NCBI GenBank assembly: GCA_965660145.1
Contig: CBFHYX010000021.1
Location: forward strand, 17,839-81,838
Reading direction: 5' to 3'
Source: JABURQ01 sp029243145
GTDB taxonomy: Bacteria; Planctomycetota; Planctomycetia; Planctomycetales; Planctomycetaceae
Length of the DNA: 64,000 nt
A model generated the notes under the pieces. The model saw only the letters and a program-made list of their open reading frames with translations. It did no database searches and was not told where the DNA came from. The position numbers and the translations under genes are program-made. This document shows positions 35,053 through 43,995 of the stretch, in pieces (within the stretch, counting starts at the first letter, position 1; the number at the start of each line of letters is the position of its first letter).

Positions 35053-36114
35053 GTGAAACTCTTGCGGATACTGATTCATCAACTGCGGCATCATTGGGTA
35101 TGGTTGAAGTGGATTGCCGGCATTGCAATCCTGACTTGGCTCTTTCAACAAAACCGTCAAGCCTTGTCTGAAATCGATTGGCGAGAACTGAACTGGTCAT
35201 TCTTTGTGTTGGGGACTGTGCTTACTGGCGCGGCTTTTCTCGTCACATTTCTGCGCTGGTATTATCTGGTGTCGTCTCAGAACCTCCCCTTCACCAAACG
35301 GGACGCAGTGCGACTCGGTTTTATTGGTGTGTTGTTTAACTATGTTGCTCCGGGTGCAGCCGGTGGAGACATCGTCAAAGCGTTACTGATTGCCAAGGAA
35401 CACCCGGAACGAAAAGCAGTTGCTGCTGCTACGGTTTTCCTCGATCGTTTACTGGGGCTGATCGCATTATTTTGTGTCGGTGCGATTGCAGGTTTGACAT
35501 TTTTACCGCTAGGCGATCATCCAAGCTTACAACTCTTACTCACAGTATTGTGGGGAGGAGCTCTGGGAGGAATCGCTGGCTTGTTTCTGCTGCTACACAC
35601 ATCTTTGCCGAAATCACGCCTCGTTTCCTGGATGTTTCAGATCAAAATTGTCGGCCCCATACTCGAAGAGATACAACGTGGAATCCTCCTTTATCAAACC
35701 CGTAAACGGATTCTTTGGGGAGCCGTTGGTTTAAGCCTCATCGGCCATTTGATGTTTCTGACAGTCTTTTATTGTGCATCGTTGGCGTTGGGTTCTGGAC
35801 CTGCCGCCCCGAGTTATCTCGGGCACTTATTTTTGATTCCGGCTGCGGAGCTGGTCGGTGTTCTCATTCCGACACCGGCTGGTATCGGAGCACTCGAAGG
35901 GGCCGTGCAAGGGGTGTTCGTAATGGGGACCGAGCTTGCCACAACGCCCGTCTCCAAAGAATTAGCAGCAGCGGCGGGATTCAGTACGGCATTAGTTTTT
36001 CGGATGGCCAATATGATAACCGCACTGATCGGAGGCGTGTTCTACCTCGTCAACCGACGTGATATTGCAGAAGTTCTTGAAGAAGACGAACAAGCGGATT
36101 CTGAATCCGCTTGA
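35053..36114 (+). CDS. YbhN-like / LPG-synthase-type membrane protein
   Basis: A 353-residue polytopic inner-membrane protein of the lysylphosphatidylglycerol synthetase TM-region (UPF0104/YbhN) family, with about eight helices. Recognisable are FNYVAPGAAGGDIVKALLIA (the conserved NxxxPGxxGGD-like loop), AAATVFLDRLLGLIALF and the PTPAGIGALEGAVQGVF re-entrant motif. There is no catalytic C-terminal domain. Relatives are proposed lipid or prenyl-lipid flippases. It lies 42 bp after lpdA on the same strand, so it may be read through from the PDH operon; no functional link is obvious. Confidence 0.85.
   Translation: MKLLRILIHQLRHHWVWLKWIAGIAILTWLFQQNRQALSEIDWRELNWSFFVLGTVLTGAAFLVTFLRWYYLVSSQNLPFTKRDAVRLGFIGVLFNYVAPGAAGGDIVKALLIAKEHPERKAVAAATVFLDRLLGLIALFCVGAIAGLTFLPLGDHPSLQLLLTVLWGGALGGIAGLFLLLHTSLPKSRLVSWMFQIKIVGPILEEIQRGILLYQTRKRILWGAVGLSLIGHLMFLTVFYCASLALGSGPAAPSYLGHLFLIPAAELVGVLIPTPAGIGALEGAVQGVFVMGTELATTPVSKELAAAAGFSTALVFRMANMITALIGGVFYLVNRRDIAEVLEEDEQADSESA
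36091..36113. terminator. Perfect hairpin over the YbhN-like stop codon
   Basis: CAAGCGGATT (36091-36100), loop CTG, AATCCGCTTG (36104-36113). The stem includes the last codons and lies 8 bp from the convergent citrate synthase stop. It has only a weak A/T tail, so it may act as a compact bidirectional terminator. Confidence 0.5.
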
Positions 36115-36121
36115 AAAGTCT

Positions 36122-37255
36122 TTATCGCTCGGTGATGCGAACGTATGGACGTTCGTCTGGGCCTGTGTAATGTGATGAAGGCCGGATGATTTTGTTATCT
36201 GAAATTTGCTCTAGCACATGAGCACACCAACCAGAGATTCGACTGGAAGCAAAGATGCACGTGAACAAATCGCCCGGTATGCCCATGTAATGCTGGACTG
36301 AGGCAGAAAAGAAATCGACATTACACTGACGACCAATGACAGCGACAACTTGTGATTCGATCTCGATGGAGAGGTCGTAGCATTTTGTATCGCCCGCTTC
36401 CTGACCCAGTTTTTTGGAATACTCTTTCAGGTGTTTGGCACGCGGGTCTTGCGTCTGATAGACGGCGTGACCGAAGCCCATGAATTTTCCTTTGCGGCTG
36501 CGAACATCGGCGACCCAGCCAGCGACATCATCGATACCACCAACGGATTCTAATGTTTTGAGAACTTCGGTGTTGGCACCGCCGTGGAGTTTACCTTTCA
36601 GAGCCCCAATTGCTCCGGTGATTGCCGAATACATATCGGTCAACGTGGCGATGATCACACGAGCGCTGAAGGTACTCGCATTGAATCCATGCTCGGCATG
36701 CAGAATCAATATCAGGTCCATCGCCTTGGCCGCATCTTCACTGGGTTCTTCACCACTCAGCATGTACATAAAATTGGCAGCGATCGAAAGTTCCGGCTTG
36801 GGAGCAATCGGTTCGTGGCCGTCTCGCAAGCGACGAATCGCGGCCGTGAGAGTCGGCAACACGGCAATCAATCGGACCGCATTTTCTTTATTCGACTCGT
36901 CAGACTCTTCTTCTGCCAAAGGATCATAATGCCCCAATACAGAAACTGCCGTCCGCAGCGCTGCCATCGGAGCCACATCTTTCGGCAATGCTCTCAGAGC
37001 GGCGAGCACTTCAGGAGGCGCGGTCGCATGAGCAGTGAGCGAATTATGAAATTCATCGAGTTGCGTTTGGTTGGGGAGTTCACTGTAAAGAAGCAGAAAA
37101 GCCACTTCCTCGTAAGTGCTGTGGGCACAAAGATCATCAATGTTATAGCCACGATAGATCAGCTTCCCGATCTCTCCGTCAATATCACAGATCGAGCTAT
37201 CAGCCGCCTTGATCCCCTTAAGACCTTTAACAACAGTCTTTGCGTCCTCGCTCAT
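36122..37255 (-). CDS. gltA: Citrate synthase
   Basis: A 377-residue citrate synthase (type II-like short form; 2-methylcitrate synthase cannot be fully excluded). It condenses acetyl-CoA with oxaloacetate. The catalytic histidines are in LHAEHGFNASTFSARV and GFGHAVYQTQDPRAKHL; the catalytic Asp is in NVDFFSASVQHYMGIP; LKGKLHGGANTEV is conserved. The convergent arrangement with the PDH operon places acetyl-CoA production and use side by side. Confidence in the family is very high. Confidence 0.95.
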   Translation of the reverse strand: MSEDAKTVVKGLKGIKAADSSICDIDGEIGKLIYRGYNIDDLCAHSTYEEVAFLLLYSELPNQTQLDEFHNSLTAHATAPPEVLAALRALPKDVAPMAALRTAVSVLGHYDPLAEEESDESNKENAVRLIAVLPTLTAAIRRLRDGHEPIAPKPELSIAANFMYMLSGEEPSEDAAKAMDLILILHAEHGFNASTFSARVIIATLTDMYSAITGAIGALKGKLHGGANTEVLKTLESVGGIDDVAGWVADVRSRKGKFMGFGHAVYQTQDPRAKHLKEYSKKLGQEAGDTKCYDLSIEIESQVVAVIGRQCNVDFFSASVQHYMGIPGDLFTCIFASSRISGWCAHVLEQISDNKIIRPSSHYTGPDERPYVRITER

Positions 37256-37510
37256 CGATGAAATCCTCTAGTTGTAATTGGTTAGCGTTCGGTCGAACCG
37301 TCTCTGCAAGCATACGTTCGGTGTCCGACCAGAACTAAGGGTGAGAGGCCAATCCGCAAGCTAATCGCGAAACCCACTCACACCAGATGGGTCGATACAG
37401 TATAGACAGCCCCCCGGGCAGGTTCAACGAAGCAGAACTCGTTACCAGCAATGATGTTTATGAACTTTATTGAATACCGTGCCTCTACGCGCGGTAGAAA
37501 CGGAGAAAGT

Positions 37511-38644
37511 TCAATTCTCTGGCAAGGGAGGAGGTTCGGGGAGTATCACTGCCTTCTGATCCGAGGTATTCGAGACATATTCGACATCGGGAAGGATATA
37601 CATCGGTAAAACGACCGCTAAACGCCCCGATTCGAGCTCTTCGATGCGTTTTTTCAACAGGGAGACCGGGATCGCGTAAGACTCGGTGCGACCACCACGA
37701 GCAATATTCAGCCCAATCGCTTCACCGTCCAGATTGAGCAGCGGTCCGCCGCAGTTGTGGGACGACATGACAGAACTGTGCTGCATCACTCCGGTAAAAC
37801 CCGCCCTGCGGTTACTCAACTTCGCCCCCATCCGATTCTGAATCTCCTGCCGGTGAAACGCGTCTTTGCCATGCTTATCGAGAGTGATTTGGAAATTCTT
37901 GTAATCACTACCTCTCAAAACCCTCACGAATAACGAATCACCTGGCGTAAACTTCGACAACGCTGAAATCATGTGGTCGCGAGATTCCACAACTTTATCC
38001 GAGATTTGTAGGATCACATCCCCGGTTCGTAATCCCGATCGTGAGGCACTGCTGAAAGGGCGGATCGATTGAATTTTAGGCCGGTCGATGGCGACATCCA
38101 TGACAACTCCCAACCACGCCTTTCCACGCACTTTTGGGATATCGATCGACCGCACACTCGACATTCCAATTGCTATGGGTGACTCTTCAATCCCGGTTGT
38201 GACCACCCATCGACCAATGTCGGCGAGATCCTCGTCCGCCCACTGGATGGGTATCAGCTTGTCATGTTTGACTTCGAGCAAAGCCAAGTCGTATTCGCGG
38301 TCGGCTGCCAGAAGTTTGGCGCGGGTTTCGGTTTCGTCGAAGAAACGACAGGTGATATTTGACTGAAGCTCGCTCGCTTTGGTCAGAATGTGACCTTCAT
38401 TATCGAGAACCACTCCCATCGCAACATGCTTGCTACCGCACCAGATTTCCACTGTCGATTTACGAGCTTCAGTCACCACTGGCTGAAAGGCCGCACGCAG
38501 CTTTTGCCCCCCCATTTGTAGTTCCACATCGAGATCTTTGGCCGGCGCAACAGTCGGGCTCAAAGCAAGGAGAGACACCACCAGTATTGCCGGTAAAAGA
38601 AAACGATCAAAACATTTTGACAGTTGGGAGAGGTGTTGGGTCAT
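37511..38644 (-). CDS. Catalytically dead HtrA-like protein with PDZ domain inside the protease fold
   Basis: A 377-residue exported protein (signal peptide about residues 1-35) with a trypsin/HtrA-type fold. The catalytic positions are altered: the motif normally ILTAAH reads ILTKAS (His replaced by Ser91), Asp119 remains in YDLALLEV, and the GNSGGPL motif reads HNCGGPL (Ser replaced by Cys298). A PDZ domain (about 175-260: WLGVVMD, GLRTGDVILQIS, VRVLRGS) lies between the Asp and the Cys segments instead of following the protease domain. A proline-rich tail ends the protein. It follows an intact HtrA-like gene by 56 bp and is probably co-transcribed. I infer a regulatory, scaffold or chaperone role. 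Confidence 0.85.
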   Translation of the reverse strand: MTQHLSQLSKCFDRFLLPAILVVSLLALSPTVAPAKDLDVELQMGGQKLRAAFQPVVTEARKSTVEIWCGSKHVAMGVVLDNEGHILTKASELQSNITCRFFDETETRAKLLAADREYDLALLEVKHDKLIPIQWADEDLADIGRWVVTTGIEESPIAIGMSSVRSIDIPKVRGKAWLGVVMDVAIDRPKIQSIRPFSSASRSGLRTGDVILQISDKVVESRDHMISALSKFTPGDSLFVRVLRGSDYKNFQITLDKHGKDAFHRQEIQNRMGAKLSNRRAGFTGVMQHSSVMSSHNCGGPLLNLDGEAIGLNIARGGRTESYAIPVSLLKKRIEELESGRLAVVLPMYILPDVEYVSNTSDQKAVILPEPPPLPEN

Positions 38645-38700
38645 ATTGCATTACTCCAATTGAGTTTTCATGAATACGTCTTTGAATGGCACGTCGGGCG

Positions 38701-39726
38701 TTAGCGAACCCCTCGATAGGGATCCTTTCTCGCCAAGGTCACTTCCAACTCGATCGTTCTGTTGTTTCGGACAATTTCAACTTTGATGGCTTTATTGGGA
38801 GCGTACTGAGAAACCACGTCCACCAGTTCTCGAAAGTTCTTGATCGGTTTGTCGTCGAATTTCTTAATGATATCGCGAACTCGAACACCGGCTTTAACGG
38901 CTGGAGAATCGGATGAAACCGAGGTGATTATACAAGGCCCATTGCGATTGTAGGGATCGCCACCCACTCCGAGAAAACCGGCAGGTGAAGAGAGACTGTC
39001 CCAATTTTTTTCATAGATACCGACCGGAACATGAAGATTCCAGGAAGTGGAGACACCGATGCGGCTATTGACGCCAATGACGCTTCCCTTAAAATCAAAA
39101 AGCGGCCCGCCAGAGTCACCACCGACAAGAGTCGCATCAGTACGGATCATGGCGGGAGTGACATTATTGACTCGACCGATGCGAATGACGGGAGGCCGGC
39201 CTTCACGACGACCACCGGGGTGACCGGTGGCAATGCACCAGTCACCAACTTTATAAGAATCAGACGCCGCCATTGGGCAGAATGGCCATTCTCCCTCTTC
39301 GACAATCCGAAGAATTCCCGCGTCGGATTCGTGATCTGTTCCTAAGGTTTCAGCCCGTGCGAGCGTTCCATCGGGAAACCAAACATTGGCGGCTTGCCCT
39401 CGTCTACCAATGACATGTGCGGCGGTCAGAATGTAGCCATCCTTACTGATGACCACTCCACTTCCTTGAGAATTTCCGATCACAACCGCCACTGTGGCGT
39501 TCATCATACTCTCGCGATGTTTCTGAACCTGCTCTTCAAGAGCTCTCAGGTCTTCAATGGATTCAGGGAGTTCCTTGTCGAGAACAGAAGTTGTTTCGTC
39601 GGTTGTCGATTGAGAATCTTTTTGGAGTGCCGGTGCGAGTGCGGACCATGAGACAATCAAAGCAGGCAGCAAAGCCAATTGAATCAACTGCCTGATTGAG
39701 ATCCGTTTACACAATTGTCCGGTCAT
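38701..39726 (-). CDS. HtrA/DegP-like serine protease with PDZ domain
   Basis: A 341-residue S1C-family periplasmic protease. After a signal/anchor helix (about residues 13-35) the triad is complete: His104 in ILTAAH, Asp135 in HESDAGILRI and Ser205 in GGDSGGPLF. A conventional C-terminal PDZ domain (about 250-335: FLGVGGD, AGVRVRDIIKKFDDKPI) follows. It would degrade or bind misfolded envelope proteins. It is the upstream gene of the pair with the pseudo-protease at 37511, suggesting that the two act together. Confidence 0.9.
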   Translation of the reverse strand: MTGQLCKRISIRQLIQLALLPALIVSWSALAPALQKDSQSTTDETTSVLDKELPESIEDLRALEEQVQKHRESMMNATVAVVIGNSQGSGVVISKDGYILTAAHVIGRRGQAANVWFPDGTLARAETLGTDHESDAGILRIVEEGEWPFCPMAASDSYKVGDWCIATGHPGGRREGRPPVIRIGRVNNVTPAMIRTDATLVGGDSGGPLFDFKGSVIGVNSRIGVSTSWNLHVPVGIYEKNWDSLSSPAGFLGVGGDPYNRNGPCIITSVSSDSPAVKAGVRVRDIIKKFDDKPIKNFRELVDVVSQYAPNKAIKVEIVRNNRTIELEVTLARKDPYRGVR

Positions 39727-40114
39727 ACTCTCTCCGATGGTTAAAAACCGACAGCCCTGCTTCGTTTATCGTCAGGACAAACCTATTGAAATTACCGCAT
39801 TTGAAGGGTCAGAAACAACCCCCGAGATACCATTTTTGACGTAACTCTTTTCATGGAATGATCTTATAATATCGCAGCGAGACTAAAAACGAACTCGTCT
39901 TTCCTTACGGATGGTTCCGAATAGGCAAGATGATATCTAATAGTAGTCGGCAATCGGGAATTTCCCCCACTCAAATCTCCCTATGCAGTATCTGGAACTG
40001 TTGCTAGAATTCGCCGCCTAACCGTGAAGCATGACGCAATCGGTTATTATGTAACAACTTACTGCCTGATTGACACGCTTGCTGAGACCACATTCAGCGG
40101 GAAGGATGCCGCCT
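39727..40114. other. Gene-free divergent region
   Basis: About 390 bp between the HtrA-like gene and the TIGR03009-type gene, which are divergent. No protein-like frame or strong RNA structure was seen. It should contain promoters in both directions; no confident boxes were identified. Confidence 0.4.
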
Positions 40115-41314
40115 GTGATCATTCTGACAAAATTGCGCAACTGCGCTTTGTTCTCGATCTTCGCCCTCATGATGCTCTGTTTACCCCGAATTTCCTCGGG
40201 CCAACCCGGCACTTTGGAGATCCGGGATTCCGATGTGCAACGAAATCAACAATTCAATGAGGGACTGGCTCCCGTTGCGAGCCAGCAGGTCGATCCCAAA
40301 TTATGGCAGATCCTGAAGGACTGGGAGCAAACGACCAAAGTCTATAAAAAGCTGTCAGGAACTCATCGCAGATTTGTTTACGACTCTGTCTTTCAGGTCG
40401 AAAAACGAGCTGATGGTTCTTTCTATTATGAAGCTCCCGACAAAGGACGAATTGACATCGAGGAAGTGAACATCCCGGCAGGTGCGAAGAGTCAAAAGCT
40501 GAATAAACAAGGTAAACCTTACTCGCTCCAAAGCGATATTCCTGAAATCTGGATTTGTGACGGCAAACGTATCGCACAAGCGATTGTGGCTCAAAAACAG
40601 TATCAAGTTCACAATATTCCTGCAGGCGATCAGGGGATCAACATCATGGACGGTCCTCTGCCGTTCCTGTTCGGATTACCGGCCGACAAGGCTATTGAAC
40701 GCTATCACTTTGAGCTTCTTCCACAAACCGATCAAAAAATGGTCTGGCTGAAAGTCTTGCCGAAACGAAAACAGGATGCGGCAAACTGGCGCGAAGCGGA
40801 AGTAATTTTAGATCGAAAGAGATATCTCCCAGTCGCGGTGAAGTTGATCAATCCACCGGGAACAACCGAGACTGTCTATAGCTTTAAGGATCTCAAGGAT
40901 AACGAGAATGTGTTTGTTTCAAAGATATTCGGCCGAGGAAATCCTTTCGAAATCTCCAAGGTTCTCAACGGTTACAAAGAGATTAAGCAAGCGCAAAGTG
41001 GACCAGGAATGGGACCGGGGCAAGCTCCGCCGGGAGTCCAACCACAACCGCGTCCTCAACCACAAGCTCCCATCGCCGGCCAACCGAAACAACTGACCAT
41101 GCCACAAGTGGTCAATTACCCTTGGAAAGAAGTGCAAAAACTGTTTCAGGATCGAGGATTTGAAGTCGAATTCCGTAAATCGGGGCCGGCTCCTGAGGAA
41201 GAACTGGTCTTCAAAGTCGCCAAACAGGAACCAGTCGCTGGAACCGCTTTGAAGTCGGGTCAGAAAGTGATCTTCTTTCTGTATGAGGAAGTCAAAGCCG
41301 CTTCACGGCCTTAG
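40115..41314 (+). CDS. TIGR03009-type planctomycete secreted protein with PASTA domain
   Basis: About 399 residues. The signal peptide (CALFSIFALMMLCLPRISSG) is followed by the TIGR03009 domain, an outer-membrane-lipoprotein-sorting (LolA-like) type fold. It shows YEAPDKGRIDIEE, EIWICDGKR, PLPFLFGLPADKA and REAEVILDRKRYLPVAVKL. After a Pro/Gln-rich linker the C-terminus is a PASTA domain (LTMPQVVNYPWKEVQKLFQD, then KQEPVAGTALKSGQKV). GTG at 40115 was chosen for the GGGAAGGA eight bases upstream; ATG at 40106 is close. PASTA suggests peptidoglycan or glycan contact; this is inference. Confidence 0.8.
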   Translation: MIILTKLRNCALFSIFALMMLCLPRISSGQPGTLEIRDSDVQRNQQFNEGLAPVASQQVDPKLWQILKDWEQTTKVYKKLSGTHRRFVYDSVFQVEKRADGSFYYEAPDKGRIDIEEVNIPAGAKSQKLNKQGKPYSLQSDIPEIWICDGKRIAQAIVAQKQYQVHNIPAGDQGINIMDGPLPFLFGLPADKAIERYHFELLPQTDQKMVWLKVLPKRKQDAANWREAEVILDRKRYLPVAVKLINPPGTTETVYSFKDLKDNENVFVSKIFGRGNPFEISKVLNGYKEIKQAQSGPGMGPGQAPPGVQPQPRPQPQAPIAGQPKQLTMPQVVNYPWKEVQKLFQDRGFEVEFRKSGPAPEEELVFKVAKQEPVAGTALKSGQKVIFFLYEEVKAASRP

Positions 41315-41337
41315 TAGCACCCCGTGACCAGTCTGAT

Positions 41338-41832
41338 CTAATCCACTTTTGCCAACTCCACATAATCGGGACGATCAGCGGATGTATTGCAGAGGTGTGA
41401 TTTCAACACCTCTCCATCTTCAATGAGGACGACACCCCCCAATTGCGAGACATCTCCCTGGGGCATACCGGGTGAATGTCCTTCCCACAGCGTACAGACG
41501 GCTCCTTTGAGCCAGACACCTGGCCCCAGATACTGGCTCGGTCGTCCTCTTCTGATACCGAGCAACGCATAAAGTTCCTGATCAGGATCTGAGAGAGTTT
41601 CCAGCTCATCCAGGCCATAACGGGCGAAGAAGCCCTCCGCCTGAGCCAAATCATCCATCATGTGGACGAGTACAATCTGTACCCCGACCGACTCAATCTC
41701 TTCACGGGCTGCAGCCACATCGCTGAGGGTTTGTTTGCAGAACGGGCAACCGGAATGCCTGAGAAAGCCCAGCTATCTCCGCTCCGGTTGATTGAGCAGA
41801 TCAAACTTTTCTGGAAATGGCTTTTTCAACAT
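41338..41832 (-). pseudogene. AhpC/TSA-2 (PRXL2/SelL-like) peroxiredoxin-like gene with amber codon
   Basis: Thioredoxin-fold protein of the AhpC-TSA2 family. From the ATG at 41832 the frame reads MLKKPFPEKFDLLNQPERR, then TAG (41775-41773), then LGFLRHSGCPFCKQTLSDV with the redox CPFC motif, and continues without interruption to the stop at 41338. The expected length is about 164 residues. A TGG-to-TAG change (Trp20) or similar is the simplest explanation. The downstream open frame from the GTG at 41718 lacks CPFC and would be inactive. A reinitiation at the CTG right after the TAG, preceded by GGAGCGGAG, could restore almost the whole domain but is speculative. Confidence 0.75.
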
Positions 41833-41995
41833 GGAATTTCCCCGAACCGAGGTCAATGAACTTCACTCTATCATTATGGTCGTTCCGATAGATATTGTCA
41901 GGAGGCCATTTTCCTCTTAAATCGTGCTGGCGGTCGCTTGACGAACGCAAACCATGCCGACTATTCTATTTGTCGTCGGCAGGAATGCCGCTTAT

Positions 41996-42068
41996 GCGGG
42001 TGTAGCTCAGTGGCTAGAGCGTCTGGTTGCCATCCAGAAGGCCGGGGGTTCGACTCCCCTCACCCGCT
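41996..42068 (+). tRNA. tRNA-Gly (anticodon GCC)
   Basis: A 73-nt cloverleaf: acceptor GCGGGTG/CACCCGC, D arm GCTC/GAGC, anticodon stem TCTGG/CCAGA around loop TTGCCAT (GCC), T loop TTCGACT and discriminator T. The 3' CCA is not encoded. Confidence 0.96.
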
Positions 42069-42327
42069 CTTTTTCTCCTTAAAACCGATCCAACAAATTA
42101 CCTTTCGACGACGTTGGCAGTCCCCCGAACATCGGGAGAAAGGCTGTTGAATTGACACTTTGGAGAGACCTTTCAAAAATCTGCAAGATGCAGACACAAA
42201 CACGACGAGAGCCGTAGCCTTCGCCCCGCCATCGAAAACGATTGGCTTGTATCGGATACGAGGCAAACGGCTCATTTCATGAGTGCCAAAACGGTATCGA
42301 AACCTGCTCGGCTCCAGAAGGACAGTT

Positions 42328-43824
42328 ATGACTGACACACCAGAAGAACAACTTGATGTCCCCGACATCGGCGATGCCGTAGCTGCGGTCGAAGTGCCGG
42401 AAATCTACGAAATGTCACTTGATGTGACAATCGATCAATCGGGCCCTTGTCGCAAGCACGTCAAAGTGATTGTTCCTCGAAAAGACATCGACCACCACTT
42501 CGAGCAAACGACCGAAAAGTTTCGTGGAGAAGCCGACGTTCCCGGCTTTCGACCAGGAATGGTTCCCACTCAACTGATTCAAAAACGATTTCGTAAAGAA
42601 CTCGGTGATCAGGTCAAGCAGGATATTTTGCTCGAAAGTCTCGAACAGATTTCCGAAAAGCACGATCTCGACCCTATTGATCAGCCCGATCTCGATCTGG
42701 AAACACTCGATCTCCCTGAGGATGGCGATTTCTCTTTCGAGTTTGACGTGGAAGTACGACCAGAATTCGATCTGCCCGATTACAGCGGCTTGAAACTTGA
42801 TCGTCCGAGCAAAGAGATTGACGACGCGGAAATCGAAAAATCACTGGAACGCTATCTGTCACAGTATGCTTCATTCGAAGATCGTGACGGAGCTGCGGAA
42901 GCCGACGACTATGTCGGTCTGAAACTGACCGCCGAACACGGCGGTAAAACGACCCGCGAAATCGATGAGTTCTATATCCGCGTGAAACCTACTCTACGAT
43001 TCGAAGATGCAGAGCTCGAAGGTTTCGACAAGATCATTGTTGGTACGGCCAAAGGCGACAAAGTTTCAACATCCGCGACCATCAGCAACGAATCTGCCAA
43101 CATCGAAATGCGTGGCGAAGAAATCACTTTGAACTTGGAAGTCCTCGAAGTCAAAATGATGAAACTTCCCGAACTCGATAGCGACTTCCTCGAACGCATC
43201 GAGATGGAATCTGCCGACGATCTTCGCGAAGCGATCAAGGATTCACTCGATCGTCAACTCAAACACGAGCAACGACAGTCGGCGCGTAAACAGGTTCTTG
43301 AACAGATCACCGCATCGGCGGATTGGGATCTCCCCGAGAAATTGGTCCTCAACCAAACCGACAACGCCCTGCGACGCGAAATGCTCGAGATGCAGCAGGC
43401 GGGTTACACGACACAACAAGTTCGCAGCCGCGAAAATGAAATGCGTCAAAAAGCCGTCTCCGAAACTCGTCAAGCTCTGAAAGAACACTTCGTCCTCGAC
43501 AAAATTGCGGAAGCGGAAGAGATCGAAGTGACGCCCAGTGATATCGAATCAGAAATCTTCATGATGGCGATGCAATCGGGCGAAAATCCTCGTCGCGTGC
43601 GTGCCCGTCTACAGAAGTCTGGTATGATTGACAATCTCGAAGCTCAAATCCGCGAACGGAAGGCCGTTGACATCGTTCTCGATCAGGCTGAGTTTAAAGA
43701 TGTTCCAACAGAAGATGACAGCGAATCCGACAATGTTGAAGCGGTTCGCTACTCTCTTTGTCAATCTGTGACCTCGGCTCAAACTGATGAAGAAGAGCCA
43801 GAAGTCGAGAAATCAGAAGAGTAA
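42328..43824 (+). CDS. tig: Trigger factor
   Basis: A 498-residue ribosome-associated chaperone with peptidyl-prolyl isomerase activity. The ribosome-binding signature is in the N-terminal domain (FRGEADVPGFRPGMVP). The FKBP-like domain spans about 185-280 (DDYVGLKLTAEHGGK, GFDKIIVGTAKGDKV). The helical C-terminal chaperone domain follows (QTRQALKEHFVLDKIAE). The tail is acidic. It is somewhat longer than E. coli Tig (432), owing mainly to the N- and C-terminal extensions. The ATG at 42328 follows GAAGGA; the upstream open frame to 42283 is not needed. Two clpP genes follow, a common order, though clpX is absent here. Confidence 0.94.
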   Translation: MTDTPEEQLDVPDIGDAVAAVEVPEIYEMSLDVTIDQSGPCRKHVKVIVPRKDIDHHFEQTTEKFRGEADVPGFRPGMVPTQLIQKRFRKELGDQVKQDILLESLEQISEKHDLDPIDQPDLDLETLDLPEDGDFSFEFDVEVRPEFDLPDYSGLKLDRPSKEIDDAEIEKSLERYLSQYASFEDRDGAAEADDYVGLKLTAEHGGKTTREIDEFYIRVKPTLRFEDAELEGFDKIIVGTAKGDKVSTSATISNESANIEMRGEEITLNLEVLEVKMMKLPELDSDFLERIEMESADDLREAIKDSLDRQLKHEQRQSARKQVLEQITASADWDLPEKLVLNQTDNALRREMLEMQQAGYTTQQVRSRENEMRQKAVSETRQALKEHFVLDKIAEAEEIEVTPSDIESEIFMMAMQSGENPRRVRARLQKSGMIDNLEAQIRERKAVDIVLDQAEFKDVPTEDDSESDNVEAVRYSLCQSVTSAQTDEEEPEVEKSEE

Positions 43825-43848
43825 ATCAAAAAGAATTGATATGACCAG

Positions 43849-43875
43849 GCGGGGTCTCTCGGACCCCGCTTTTTC
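43849..43875 (+). terminator. Terminator after tig
   Basis: GCGGGGTC (43849-43856), loop of about five bases, GACCCCGC (43862-43869), then CTTTTTC-type U run. It separates tig from clpP. Confidence 0.9.
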
Positions 43876-43995
43876 ATTGGTGTTTCAGGAAACCTGCGGC
43901 AGACATACTCAATCTTTTTCACAGGGTTGACTTCATGCCATATAATGAGCTATCCCACTAGCACAAACCTGCATACGCTCCAAGAAAGATTCACT

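Noticed and set aside
41730..41832. Selenoprotein or general stop-codon recoding to explain the peroxiredoxin-like gene
   Set aside because: The interrupting codon is TAG, not TGA; it lies before the CPFC motif rather than in it, and TAG is used as an ordinary terminator elsewhere in the window (for example 15369-15371).
41938..42150. 70-codon frame across tRNA-Gly
   Set aside because: It is a translation of the tRNA sequence itself; the cloverleaf is unambiguous.
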